Shown here: positions 35,753-44,521 of the stretch, in pieces
Layout: the number at the start of each line of letters is the position of its first letter
How positions within the stretch are numbered: position 1 is the first letter of the stretch
Assembly: GCA_900545825.1 (NCBI GenBank)
Contig: URAS01000010.1
Coordinates: 1 to 64,000, forward strand
Direction: 5' to 3'
Source of the DNA: an uncultured Actinomyces sp.
Lineage (GTDB): Bacteria > Actinomycetota > Actinomycetes > Actinomycetales > Actinomycetaceae
Length of the DNA stretch: 64,000 bases
Notes under the pieces: generated by a model
Told to the model about the DNA's origin: nothing
The model's database searches: none
Seen by the model: only the letters and a program-made list of their open reading frames with translations
Made by a program: the position numbers and the translations under genes

Positions 35753-38700
35753 CTAGGCAAAGGCCTCCTCGATCAAGGTGGCGTTCTGCCGCTTATGTAG
35801 TTGCATATTACCCGCCGCGGGCGATGCTGCCGCGGGACGCGAAACGACATGGAGCGGTTGGTTGGCCGTGAACTCCCTCGGCATATAGATAGTGAGGAAC
35901 GGCGCGGCGCCCTGGTTGGCCGGCTCGTCCTGGACCCAGCGCAGCTCGGTGTCCCCGTAGCGCTCGAGCGTGGAGCGCAGCTGGTCGACGGGCAGCGGGT
36001 AGTACTGTTCGAGCCGCACGATAGCGACCGAGTTGTCGCCGATCTTGTCGCGGTGCTTGAGCAGGTCGTAGTAGACACGTCCCGACGTGAGGAGGACGCG
36101 ACGGACACGCTGCGGGTCGACGGCCTCGTTGACCTCGTCGATGACGGGCTGGAACCGGCCAGACGTGAACTCCTCGACGTCGGACGTGGCCGCGGATAGG
36201 CGCAGCAGCTGCTTCGGCGTGAAAACGATCAGGGGCTTCCGTGGCCGCTCGTACGCCTGCTGACGCAGCAGGTGGAAGTGGTTCGCCGGCGTCGACGGCT
36301 GGCAGATCCGCATGTTGTCCTCGGCCGCTAGCGTGAGGTAACGCTCGATGCGGGCGGACGAGTGGTCGGGACCCTGGCCCTCGTAGCCGTGGGGCAGCAG
36401 CATGACGAGGCTGGAGCGCTGTCCCCACTTCTGCTCGGCCGACGAGACGTACTCGTCGATGACCGCCTGGGCCGTGTTGGCGAAGTCGCCGAACTGGCCC
36501 TCCCAGGCGACCAGGCAGTCGGGCGACTCGACCGAATAGCCGTATTCGAAGCCCAGCGCCGCGTATTCGGACAGCGGCGAGTCGAAAATCCGCAGGTTGG
36601 CCTGGTCTTCCGTGAGGAAGTTCAGCGGCGTCCATTCGCGTCCGCTCGTCGCGTCGTGGAACACGGCGTGACGCTGGACGAACGTGCCGCGGCGCGAGTC
36701 CTGGCCGCCGAGGCGGACGCCGGTGCCCTCCATGAGCAACGACCCCAGGGCCAGCAGCTCGCCCATGCCCCAGTCGATCTTGCCCTGCCGGGTCATCCTT
36801 CGGCGGTTTTCGACGAGCTTGAGCATCTTCTTGTGCGGGGTGAAGCCCTCGGGGATGGCCTCGTGGGCGTCGCCGATGCGTTCGATGACTTCGCGGCCAA
36901 CCGCGGAGGTCCAGCCGATCATCATGCCCTCGCCGTCTTGCTGCGAGGACGGCTTGACCCACCGGGTCGATGTCCCCAGGCCGGTGCCGTTCTCGGCGTG
37001 CTCGGGCGACCAGCCCTCTTCGCGGGTCGCCTTGAAGATTTGGTCGAGCTCGTCGTGGTACTCGTTGAGCAGCTCTTCGGCCTGCTCGGCCGTCATGTCG
37101 CCACGACCGACGAGGTCGCGCACGTAGTATTCGCGCGGCGTCGGCAGCTTGTCGATGAGCGAGTACATGACCGGCTGGGTCATCGACGGGTCGTCGCCTT
37201 CGTTGTGGCCGCGGCGGCGGTAGCACACGAGGTCGATGATGACGTCCTTGTGGAACTGCTGACGGTAGGTGAAGGCCAGCTCGGCGGCGCGGCAGCAGGC
37301 CTCGGGGTCGTTGCCGTTGACGTGGAAGATCGGAACCTGCAGGCCCTTGGCGAGGTCGGTGCAGTAGCGGGTCGAGCGGCCCGACGTCGGGCCGGTGGTG
37401 AAGCCGATCTGGTTGTTGACGATGACGTGGACCGTGCCGCCGGTGCGGTAGCCGCGCAGCTGCGACATGTTGAGCGTCTCGTAGACGACCCCCTGGCCGA
37501 CGAACGCCGCGTCGCCGTGGATGAGGATCGGGATAATCCCGTTTTCGCCGTCGGGCATCCGGTCCTGTTTGGCGCGGGTGAGGCCCTCGAGGACGCCGTC
37601 GACCGTCTCGAGGTGCGAGGGGTTAGCGGCCAGGGTGACCTTGAGGCCCGAGCCCTCGTCCGGGCTGAATACGCCCTCGGTGCCCAGGTGGTATTTGACG
37701 TCGCCCGAGCCCTGCTGGGCGCGCGGATCCATGTTGCCCTCGAACTCCGAGAAGATCTGGGCGTACGTCTTGCCGGCGATGTTGGCGAGGACGTTGAGGC
37801 GGCCGCGGTGGGCCATGCCGATTGTCACCTCGATGCACGAATCCTTGAGCGCGCAACGCAGCACGGTGTCGAGCAGGGGGATGAGAGACTCGCCGCCCTC
37901 GAGGGAGAAACGCTTCTGGCCAACGTACTTGGTTTGGAGGAACGTCTCGAAGGCCTCGGCGCGGTTGAGGGTCGAGAGGATCTGTTTGCGCTCGTCGAGG
38001 CTGATCGTCCGCTGGGTCTTCTCGATCTGTTCCTGCATCCAGCGGCGCTGCACCGGGTCCTGGATGTGCATGTATTCGATGCCGGTCGTCCGGTTGTAGG
38101 TGGTGCGCAGCCGGTCGAGGAGCTCGCGCAGCGTCATCGAATGGCGCCCGCCGAAGCCGCCGGTGGGGAACACACGGTCGAGGTCCCACACGCTGAGCCC
38201 GTACGACCCGAGCGTCAAATCGGGGTGGCGGCGGACGCGGTATTCCAGCGGGTCGGTGTTGGCGGCCAAGTGGCCGCGGGAACGGAACGCGTGGATGAGT
38301 TCGGCGATGCGGGCCGGCTTACCCTTTTCCAGCTCGGGGTCGTAGGTGACGTCACGCGTCCACTCGTACGGCTCGAACGGGACGTGAAGGGTGGAGAACA
38401 CGCGCTTGTAGAAGCCGTCGCGGCCCGTCAGCTTCTGCTCGATGATGCTGAGGAACTCGCCCGACGCCGCACCCTGGATGACCCGGTGGTCGTAGGTGTT
38501 CGTGATCGTCATGACCGGGCCGATGCCGCTGCGGGCCAGCTCGGTGGGGGAGGCGCCCGCCCAGGCGGCCGGCACCGAGGTCGTGCCGACGCCCATGATG
38601 AGGCCTTGGCCGACCATGAGGCGCGGCACCGAATGCTTCGTCCCGATCATGCCGGGGTTGGTCAGCGTGACCGAGCCGCCCTGGAAGTCTTCGGGCCCCA

Positions 38701-39469
38701 GCTTGCCCGTGCGGGCCTTGCGGACCAGCTCCTCATACGCGTCGAGGAAGCCCCTAAACGTCAAGAGGTCGGCGTCGTGGATGACGGGGACCATGAGCTG
38801 GCGCTGCCCGTCTTTGCGGGGGACGTCGATCGCCAGACCCAGCCCGACATGGGCAAAGTCGCGCAGCGCGGGCTTGCCGTCGACCTCTTCGTAGCGGACG
38901 TTGACGCTGGGCATCTCGACCAGCGCCTCGACCATGGCGTAGGCGATGAGGTGGGTGAACGACACCTTGCCGCCCGAGGTCGCCCGCAGGTGCGAGTTGA
39001 TGAGGGCGCGGTTTTCGATCATGAGCTTGGCGGGGATTTCGCGCGCCGACGTGGCCGTGGGGATGGCGAGCGACGCCTCCATGTTCTTGGCGACCGCCCG
39101 CGACGCGCCCTTGAGGCGGATGACGTGGTCTTCCTCTTCCGTGCTGCCCGGAGTCGGGCCGGCCACCAGTTCGGCGGCGGCGTAGGGCGAGGTCGGTTCG
39201 GCAGCCGCGGCCTTGGGGGCCGGCGGGAGGTCGGAGCGGGTGACGTCGGTGGCTGACGCGTCACTCCTGGGCTGAGGTGCCTGCCCCGGGTCGGGCTGCG
39301 ACTTGGGTTGCGCATTCATTTGGGCCAGTGCCTTCTCGCGCGCCGCGAGCGCCTGGAAGTACCGTTGCCAGTCGGCCGGTACCGACATGGGGTCGGCGGT
39401 GTATCGGCGGCGTAGGTCCGCGATGACGTCGTCGTTGACGCCGACGGAACCGGACTGGGCGTTGCTCAT
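35753..39469 (-). CDS. kgd: Multifunctional 2-oxoglutarate decarboxylase/dehydrogenase E1 with E2 domain
   Basis: 1238 residues from the ATG at 39469 with GGAGGATG upstream. N-terminal flexible segment (1-95), then a succinyltransferase-like E2 catalytic domain (about 100-350) with DHRVIQGAASGEFL, but no lipoyl domain. The thiamine-diphosphate E1 domains follow, with GMAHRGRLNVLANI, GDAAFVGQGVVYETLN, NNQIGFTTGP, FHVNGNDPEA and RRGHNEGDDPSMTQP. This is the actinobacterial Kgd/OdhA architecture, converting 2-oxoglutarate in the TCA cycle with lipoamide dehydrogenase and the pyruvate-dehydrogenase E2. TAGGCT upstream on the minus strand (about 39512) is a candidate -10 box. Confidence 0.96.
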   Translation of the reverse strand: MSNAQSGSVGVNDDVIADLRRRYTADPMSVPADWQRYFQALAAREKALAQMNAQPKSQPDPGQAPQPRSDASATDVTRSDLPPAPKAAAAEPTSPYAAAELVAGPTPGSTEEEDHVIRLKGASRAVAKNMEASLAIPTATSAREIPAKLMIENRALINSHLRATSGGKVSFTHLIAYAMVEALVEMPSVNVRYEEVDGKPALRDFAHVGLGLAIDVPRKDGQRQLMVPVIHDADLLTFRGFLDAYEELVRKARTGKLGPEDFQGGSVTLTNPGMIGTKHSVPRLMVGQGLIMGVGTTSVPAAWAGASPTELARSGIGPVMTITNTYDHRVIQGAASGEFLSIIEQKLTGRDGFYKRVFSTLHVPFEPYEWTRDVTYDPELEKGKPARIAELIHAFRSRGHLAANTDPLEYRVRRHPDLTLGSYGLSVWDLDRVFPTGGFGGRHSMTLRELLDRLRTTYNRTTGIEYMHIQDPVQRRWMQEQIEKTQRTISLDERKQILSTLNRAEAFETFLQTKYVGQKRFSLEGGESLIPLLDTVLRCALKDSCIEVTIGMAHRGRLNVLANIAGKTYAQIFSEFEGNMDPRAQQGSGDVKYHLGTEGVFSPDEGSGLKVTLAANPSHLETVDGVLEGLTRAKQDRMPDGENGIIPILIHGDAAFVGQGVVYETLNMSQLRGYRTGGTVHVIVNNQIGFTTGPTSGRSTRYCTDLAKGLQVPIFHVNGNDPEACCRAAELAFTYRQQFHKDVIIDLVCYRRRGHNEGDDPSMTQPVMYSLIDKLPTPREYYVRDLVGRGDMTAEQAEELLNEYHDELDQIFKATREEGWSPEHAENGTGLGTSTRWVKPSSQQDGEGMMIGWTSAVGREVIERIGDAHEAIPEGFTPHKKMLKLVENRRRMTRQGKIDWGMGELLALGSLLMEGTGVRLGGQDSRRGTFVQRHAVFHDATSGREWTPLNFLTEDQANLRIFDSPLSEYAALGFEYGYSVESPDCLVAWEGQFGDFANTAQAVIDEYVSSAEQKWGQRSSLVMLLPHGYEGQGPDHSSARIERYLTLAAEDNMRICQPSTPANHFHLLRQQAYERPRKPLIVFTPKQLLRLSAATSDVEEFTSGRFQPVIDEVNEAVDPQRVRRVLLTSGRVYYDLLKHRDKIGDNSVAIVRLEQYYPLPVDQLRSTLERYGDTELRWVQDEPANQGAAPFLTIYMPREFTANQPLHVVSRPAAASPAAGNMQLHKRQNATLIEEAFA

Positions 39470-39746
39470 GACATCCTCCACATCTCTGGGTCACCCTCGA
39501 CCTCTAGCCTAGGACTTTTTTCCTATCTTCACCTACGTCTCGCCGAAAAACAGCGGGTGAATGTGCGGAAAGCTCTCACCAAAACGATACGTCAGCGTGC
39601 CGCGGGTCGAGTGGAGATCGGTCCACCCCGTCATTCCTGTCCGGCGTGCCGGGGGAGGGGACCGTATGATGGGGGCACTATGGACATTTCCGACAGTCTC
39701 GGGCCCCGCATCGGGGGTTCTTGTCATCTGGCCGGGGCGGGTGGGC

Positions 39747-41153
39747 GTGCTTAACCTGCTGGGACAAATACTTGTGGGCGTCGTCCTCACCGTGGGGACG
39801 GGCCTGTTCGTCGCCGCGGAGTTTTCGCTGGTGGCCACCGATCCTATGAAGGTCGAGCGGCGTGCGGTGGAGGGCGACCGGCGTGCGGCGAAGGTCGCCG
39901 GGGCTCTCGATCACCTGTCGACGCAGCTGTCGGGAGCCCAGGTGGGGATCACGCTGACGACGATCCTTCTGGGCTACACGACCCAGGTGGCGTTGACGAA
40001 CGCGCTGACCGGCGTGTTCGCCGGGTGGGGCCTGGCCGAGGCCGCCGCGGCGACGGTGGCGGTGATCGTCGCCCTCATCCTCGTCAACGCCTATTCGATG
40101 GTGTTTGGCGAACTCGTGCCGAAGAACCTGGCCCTGTCGGATCCGTTGCGGGTTGCCGGCGTCGTCGTGCCCGCCCATCAGGCGTTCACCTGGCTGTTTA
40201 AGCCCCTGGTGACCTGCCTTAACGCGACGGCGAACTGGATCGTCAAGCGGCTGGGGGTCGAGCCGGTCGAGCAGCTGTCCTCGGCGCGCTCGGCGTCGGA
40301 GCTGGCGGCGATCGTCCGGCACTCGGCCGAGGAGGGGATGCTCGAGGAAACGACGGCCACTCTCTTCATCCGGTCGGTCGCGTTTTCCGAGCTGACGGCT
40401 GTCGACGTCATGCAGCCGCGCGTCAACATGGTCGCCCTGTCCGACGACGCGACGGCGGCCGACGTCATCGAGCTGGCGATGGCGACGGGGCACTCGCGCT
40501 TCCCCGTCTATGGCGAGGACCCAGACGACATCGTCGGCCTCGTCCACCTGCGCCGCGCCGTCGCCGTGCCGTTCGAGAAGCGCGCCGACGTCCCCGTCGT
40601 CTCGTCTTCACTACTCGCGCCCGCGCCGCGGGTCCCCGAGACGCTGGAACTCGCGCCCCTGCTCGTGGGCCTGCGCGACGAGGGCTTGCAGATGGCGCTG
40701 GTCGTCGATGAATACGGCGGCACGTCGGGCGTCGTCACCCTCGAGGACGTCGTCGAAGAGATCGTCGGCGAGGTCGGCGACGAGCACGACCCGCGCCGCA
40801 AGGGCGTTCGCCTCATGGACGAGGGCGGCTGGGACGTCGCCGGGACGCTGCGTCCGGACGAGGTGACGCGCCTGACCGGCGTCACCCTGCCTGATGACGG
40901 GCCGTACGAGACGGTCGCCGGGCTGCTGCTGACCGAGCTGGGCCGCCTGCCCGAGGTCGGCGATTCTGCCGAGATCGCCGGTTGCCGCCTCAGCGTGCGC
41001 CGCATGGAGGGGCGCCGGATCGCCGCGGTCGGCATCACCGTGCCTGAGACCCCGCCCGAGACGGATGGGGACAACGGTAAGCCGACGTCGGACCGGGGGC
41101 GCCTGCGGGGTCGTCGGCGCGAGGCGGACGAGGAAGGGATGCGCGATGAGTAA
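39747..41153 (+). CDS. CNNM/CBS-domain membrane protein (hemolysin C / CorC-like), first of pair
   Basis: 468 residues from the GTG at 39747 (MLNLLGQILVGVVLTVGTG); GTG 39741 is equally possible. A DUF21/CNNM membrane domain (about 1-190) has FVAAEFSLVATDPMKVE and MVFGELVPKNLALSDP. Two CBS domains follow (ELTAVDVMQPRVNMVAL and GLQMALVVDEYGGTSGVVTLEDVVEEIVG), then a CorC_HlyC transporter-associated domain to about 440. Such proteins are linked to Mg/Co export or magnesium homeostasis. Its end overlaps the next, related gene by eight bases. Confidence 0.88.
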   Translation: MLNLLGQILVGVVLTVGTGLFVAAEFSLVATDPMKVERRAVEGDRRAAKVAGALDHLSTQLSGAQVGITLTTILLGYTTQVALTNALTGVFAGWGLAEAAAATVAVIVALILVNAYSMVFGELVPKNLALSDPLRVAGVVVPAHQAFTWLFKPLVTCLNATANWIVKRLGVEPVEQLSSARSASELAAIVRHSAEEGMLEETTATLFIRSVAFSELTAVDVMQPRVNMVALSDDATAADVIELAMATGHSRFPVYGEDPDDIVGLVHLRRAVAVPFEKRADVPVVSSSLLAPAPRVPETLELAPLLVGLRDEGLQMALVVDEYGGTSGVVTLEDVVEEIVGEVGDEHDPRRKGVRLMDEGGWDVAGTLRPDEVTRLTGVTLPDDGPYETVAGLLLTELGRLPEVGDSAEIAGCRLSVRRMEGRRIAAVGITVPETPPETDGDNGKPTSDRGRLRGRRREADEEGMRDE

Positions 41154-42183
41154 CGGAGTCGCCCTCATCATCGCCGTCGTCCTCCTCGCGGTTAACGCGT
41201 TCTTCGTCGCCGGCGAGTTCTGCGTGACCTCGTCGCGCAAGGCCCAGATCGACCCCCTCGTCGAGCAAGGCCGCCGCGGCGCCGAGGCCGCCCAGTGGGC
41301 CCTCGAACACGTCTCGCTCATGCTCGCCGTCACCCAGCTGGGCATCACGCTGGCATCAACCGGGCTGGGCGCGGTCGCCGAGCCCGCGCTCGCCAGCATC
41401 CTCAAAGCGCCGCTTGACGCCGTCGGGGCGCCCGAGGGCGTCGCCCACCCGATCGCCTTCCTCCTCGCCCTCGTCATCGTCGTCTTCTGCCACATCCTCT
41501 TTGGCGAGATGGTGCCGAAAAACCTCACGGTGTCGATGCCCGTGCCGGTCGTCCTCACCCTCGCGCCGATCCTCGTGCGGATCGCCCGCTCGGTCCGGCT
41601 CATCGTCAACGGTCTCAACGATTTCGCGAACTGGTGCGTCCGGCTCACGGGCCGCACCCCGCAAGACGAAGTGGCGGCGACCTTCACCGTCGACGAGGTT
41701 CAGGCGATCGTCGAGCGGTCGGCCGAGGCCGGCGCCCTCGACGACGATTTGGGACTTTTGTCCGGGTCGTTGGAGTTTTCGGAAGAGAATGTGGCGGACG
41801 CCATGGTCGCCCTCGACCAGCTGGTCTGCCTGCCGACCACCTGCACCCCCGCCGACGTCGAGCAGGCGGTCGCAAAGACCGGATTCTCGCGGTTTCTTGT
41901 CGTCGACGACCAAGGCGAGCTGGTCGGTTACCTCCACCTCAAGGACGTCCTCTACGCCTCGGCGAAGGGCGAACGCGACCAGCCGATCCCCGCGTGGCGC
42001 ATCCGCTCGCTGCCCGTGACCCGCCCCGATCAGGAGGTCGAGGAGGCGCTCGCGGTTATGCAGAAATCCTGCGTCCACCTGGCCAAAGTGGTCGACGGCG
42101 GCCGTGTCGTCGGGGTCATTTTCCTCGAGGACATCCTCGAGGAGCTGGTGGGCGAAGTCCGCGACGCCATGCCCCGAACGTGA
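41146..42183 (+). CDS. CNNM/CBS-domain membrane protein, second of pair
   Basis: 345 residues. The CNNM domain has MSNGVALIIAVVLLAVNAFFVAGEFCVTSSRKAQI, TQLGITLASTGLGAVAEPAL and LFGEMVPKNLTVSMP. Two CBS modules follow (CTPADVEQAVAKTGFSRFLVVDD, SCVHLAKVVDGGRVVGVIFLEDILEELVGEV). It lacks the C-terminal CorC_HlyC domain present in the first protein. The pair probably forms a heteromer or two related transporters. The ATG overlaps the previous stop, so they are coupled. Confidence 0.88.
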   Translation: MSNGVALIIAVVLLAVNAFFVAGEFCVTSSRKAQIDPLVEQGRRGAEAAQWALEHVSLMLAVTQLGITLASTGLGAVAEPALASILKAPLDAVGAPEGVAHPIAFLLALVIVVFCHILFGEMVPKNLTVSMPVPVVLTLAPILVRIARSVRLIVNGLNDFANWCVRLTGRTPQDEVAATFTVDEVQAIVERSAEAGALDDDLGLLSGSLEFSEENVADAMVALDQLVCLPTTCTPADVEQAVAKTGFSRFLVVDDQGELVGYLHLKDVLYASAKGERDQPIPAWRIRSLPVTRPDQEVEEALAVMQKSCVHLAKVVDGGRVVGVIFLEDILEELVGEVRDAMPRT

Positions 42184-42231
42184 TGTTCGTCAAGTCGTGT
42201 CCATATCGTTACGGGTTTGTTATCTTGGGTG

Positions 42232-42247
42232 ATGGCGACAGCGCCAT
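42232..42247 (+). promoter_or_regulatory. Small hairpin in the leader of the M23 peptidase gene
   Basis: ATGGCG (42232-42237) pairs with CGCCAT (42242-42247) around ACAG, about 30 bases before the start codon and just after TATCTT (42221-42226), a candidate -10 box. Confidence 0.4.
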
Positions 42248-42276
42248 TCCTTCGTAAGTTCTGATGAGGCGGTTTC

Positions 42277-43092
42277 ATGGTTGACGAGACTGAACGTCCT
42301 GGTAAGCGGGCTTGGCGCGAGGAGGATCGCACCGGCAAGCGCCCGACCCGGATGGTCTCGAAGCTCTCCCTGCTCGGTGTTCTTGGTGTCGCGACGGTGG
42401 CCCTGCCGCTGTCCGGCTTCGTCGCCCCGGGCACCGCAACCAACGTTCCCTCGCGCGCGATCGTCGTCGCGACGCAGGCCTCGTGGGTCGACATGTCCCA
42501 GGCGTCCTCCGACACCGAGGGTGACCCGCTGAAGGCCGAACCCGCCGCCGTGACGAAGGCCAAGCTCCAAGAGGCGATCGGCCAGTGCGCGGTCGCTGAC
42601 CAGGCGGGTGCCTCGGGCGAACGCCAGGCCGCCGCGGCCGACACATCCACCATCGTTTACTTCCCGCTGGCGCGCGGCACGTTCACCGTGTCCTCGCCGT
42701 TCGGCTACCGCCTCCACCCGATCTTCCACGTCATGCGCCTGCACGCCGGCGCCGACTTCTCGGCCCCGACGGGGACCGAGGTTCACGCCGCGGCCGCGGG
42801 CGTCGTTGACTTCGTCGGCCGCGAGGGCGGCGGCGGCAACATCGTCCGCATCAAGCACGAGATGAACGGCGAGTCGTTCTACACCGTGTACATGCACCTC
42901 GTTGACGGCGGCACCGTCGTCACCCAGGGCCAGCAGGTCAAGGCCGGCGAGGTCATCTCGCACGTTGGCTCGACCGGCAACTCCACGGGCTCGCACCTCC
43001 ACTTCGAGGTTCGCCCGACGCTCGACACCCCGATCGACCCGGTGCCGTGGCTCAAGGAACACCACTCGGTGTACGTCGGGGAGGGCTGCTAG
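42277..43092 (+). CDS. M23 (LytM) family metallopeptidase, exported
   Basis: 271 residues. A long charged N-terminal region (1-26) precedes a hydrophobic helix (LSLLGVLGVATVALPLSGFVAPGTA, about 30-54) that should act as signal or anchor. The LytM domain (about 125-265) has its zinc ligands in RLHAGADF (His, Asp) and SHLHFEVRP (HxH), plus VYMHL. It would hydrolyse peptidoglycan cross-bridges or regulate another hydrolase. The next gene starts on the last base of its stop (TAGTG), so expression is coupled to the GDPD. Confidence 0.92.
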   Translation: MVDETERPGKRAWREEDRTGKRPTRMVSKLSLLGVLGVATVALPLSGFVAPGTATNVPSRAIVVATQASWVDMSQASSDTEGDPLKAEPAAVTKAKLQEAIGQCAVADQAGASGERQAAAADTSTIVYFPLARGTFTVSSPFGYRLHPIFHVMRLHAGADFSAPTGTEVHAAAAGVVDFVGREGGGGNIVRIKHEMNGESFYTVYMHLVDGGTVVTQGQQVKAGEVISHVGSTGNSTGSHLHFEVRPTLDTPIDPVPWLKEHHSVYVGEGC

Positions 43093-43814
43093 TGGCCCAC
43101 CGCGTCACCCCGTACGCGCATCGCGGGGATCACGCAGGGGTCATCGAGAACTCGGACCGCGCGGTCCAGCGCGCCGCAAGCCGGCGCGGATTCTGGCTCG
43201 AGACCGACGTGCGCGCCAGCGCCGACGGCCAGGTCGTCCTCGCCCATGACGCCAGCCTTAAGCGTTCGTGGGGCGTCGACTGGATCGTGGGCGAGACCCG
43301 CTGGTCCCAGCTGGCTAGCCTCGAGGGGCCCGCGGGCGAGCACCTGACGACGCTGCCGGAGGTCCTCGAGGCCTACCCGACGCTCCACATCAACATCGAT
43401 CCCAAGGACGATGCGGTCGTCCAGCCCCTCCTGCGGGTGCTCCGCGACGCCGACGCCCTCGACCGCGTCCTCGTCACGTCGTTTTCTGCCAATCGGATCG
43501 AGTGGATCCGTGCGCACGCCCCCGAGATCGCGACCGGCGCCTCGCCCGTCGAGGTCGCCGCCCTCGTCGTTGCCAGCGCGACGACGCTGCCGCCGGGGCT
43601 GTGGGCGCGTCGGTTCGACGCCGTCCAGGTTCCCCCCGCCGCCGGCCCGATCAAGATCGTCACCCCGCGTTTCGTCGCGACCTGTCACCGACTGGGCGTG
43701 CCCGTCCACGTGTGGACGGTCAACGACCGCGCCGTCATGGAGCGGATGGTCGCCTGCGGCGTCGACGGGATCATGAGCGACGATTTGCCGATTTTCGCCA
43801 ACTTGCACATGTGA
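43092..43814 (+). CDS. Glycerophosphodiester phosphodiesterase
   Basis: 240 residues from the GTG overlapping the peptidase stop. The GDPD TIM barrel shows YAHRGDHAGVIENS (catalytic His-Arg), WLETDVRASADGQVVLAHD (acidic metal ligands and the second His), INIDPKD, and VPVHVWTVNDRAVMERMVACGVDGIMSD near the end. It hydrolyses glycerophosphodiesters to glycerol-3-phosphate and an alcohol, probably in the cytoplasm since no signal is seen. Glycerol-3-phosphate would feed GlpD, encoded further right, but a link is inference. Confidence 0.9.
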   Translation: MAHRVTPYAHRGDHAGVIENSDRAVQRAASRRGFWLETDVRASADGQVVLAHDASLKRSWGVDWIVGETRWSQLASLEGPAGEHLTTLPEVLEAYPTLHINIDPKDDAVVQPLLRVLRDADALDRVLVTSFSANRIEWIRAHAPEIATGASPVEVAALVVASATTLPPGLWARRFDAVQVPPAAGPIKIVTPRFVATCHRLGVPVHVWTVNDRAVMERMVACGVDGIMSDDLPIFANLHM

Positions 43815-43841
43815 GCTATTTCGCGCGCTTGCTCGATGCCT

Positions 43842-43847
43842 TAGGCT
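43842..43847 (+). promoter_or_regulatory. -10 box of a leaderless rpiB transcript
   Basis: TAGGCT ends six bases before the GTG start at 43854, so the transcript should begin at the start codon. An AGAGG within those six bases could alternatively act as ribosome site on a longer RNA. Confidence 0.5.
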
Positions 43848-43853
43848 AGAGGC

Positions 43854-44312
43854 GTGAGGATTTTTATTGCGTCGGATCACGCCGGGTTTGAACTGAAATC
43901 GCAGATCATTGAGCATCTGCGGGCCAACGGCCACGAAGTTGAAGACATCGGCCCCGCGCAATACGACCCCAACGACGACTACCCCGGCCCCTGCATCGCG
44001 TGCGGCCAGGCCGTCGTCCAGAATCCGGGGTCGCTGGGTGTCGTCATCGGCGGCTCTGGCAACGGCGAACAGATCGCCGCAAACCTCGTCGACGGCGTGC
44101 GGTGTGCGCTCGCGTGGAACCTCGTGACCGCCCGCCTGGCGCGCCAACACAACAATGCGAACGTCGTGTCGGTGGGCGCCAGGATGCACCCGGCAGATCA
44201 GGCCATCGAGATCGTCGACGCGTTCATCGCCGAGCCCTTCTCGAACGAGGAACGCCACATCCGACGAATCAACGAAATGGCCGACTATGAAAAGCGTCGT
44301 TGCGAGGGCTGA
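43854..44312 (+). CDS. rpiB: Ribose-5-phosphate isomerase B
   Basis: 152 residues. It interconverts ribose-5-phosphate and ribulose-5-phosphate in the pentose phosphate pathway. Motifs: IASDHAGFELK, DYPGPCIACGQAV (active-site Cys), VVIGGSGNGEQIAANLVDGVRCAL and RQHNNANVVSVGAR. The C terminus ERHIRRINEMADYE is typical of actinobacterial RpiB. It is the last gene before tRNA-Arg. Confidence 0.95.
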   Translation: MRIFIASDHAGFELKSQIIEHLRANGHEVEDIGPAQYDPNDDYPGPCIACGQAVVQNPGSLGVVIGGSGNGEQIAANLVDGVRCALAWNLVTARLARQHNNANVVSVGARMHPADQAIEIVDAFIAEPFSNEERHIRRINEMADYEKRRCEG

Positions 44313-44364
44313 CGCAGCCCGAGTTTAGGTTCTCGTCCACTCGGTGCTACGCTTGTCTCGGTTC

Positions 44365-44437
44365 GCCCCGGTAGCTCAGTGGATAGAGCGTTTGCCTCCG
44401 GAGCAAAAGGCCGCAGGTTCGAATCCTGTCCGGGGCA
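44365..44437 (+). tRNA. tRNA-Arg (anticodon CCG)
   Basis: 73 bases folding as a full cloverleaf. The acceptor stem is GCCCCGG (44365-44371) with CCGGGGC (44430-44436). The anticodon stem TTTGC/GCAAA encloses CTCCGGA with anticodon CCG at 44398-44400. The T arm contains GGTTCGAATCC. CCA is not encoded. A TACGCT shortly upstream is a plausible -10 box, and a strong terminator follows. Confidence 0.97.
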
Positions 44438-44447
44438 CCCAAGGAAG

Positions 44448-44479
44448 TCTCTCGCCTACGTCGTAGGCGAGAGATTTTT
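44448..44479 (+). terminator. Rho-independent terminator after tRNA-Arg
   Basis: TCTCTCGCCTAC (44448-44459) pairs perfectly with GTAGGCGAGAGA (44463-44474), followed by TTTTTGT. Confidence 0.93.
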
Positions 44480-44521
44480 GTCGTCTCCAGCTAGTTATCA
44501 CCACACGTGGGAGGTGTCGTC

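Noticed and set aside
36362..39256. A 964-residue plus-strand open frame inside kgd.
   Set aside because: It is a high-GC shadow of kgd with no recognisable domain or ribosome site.
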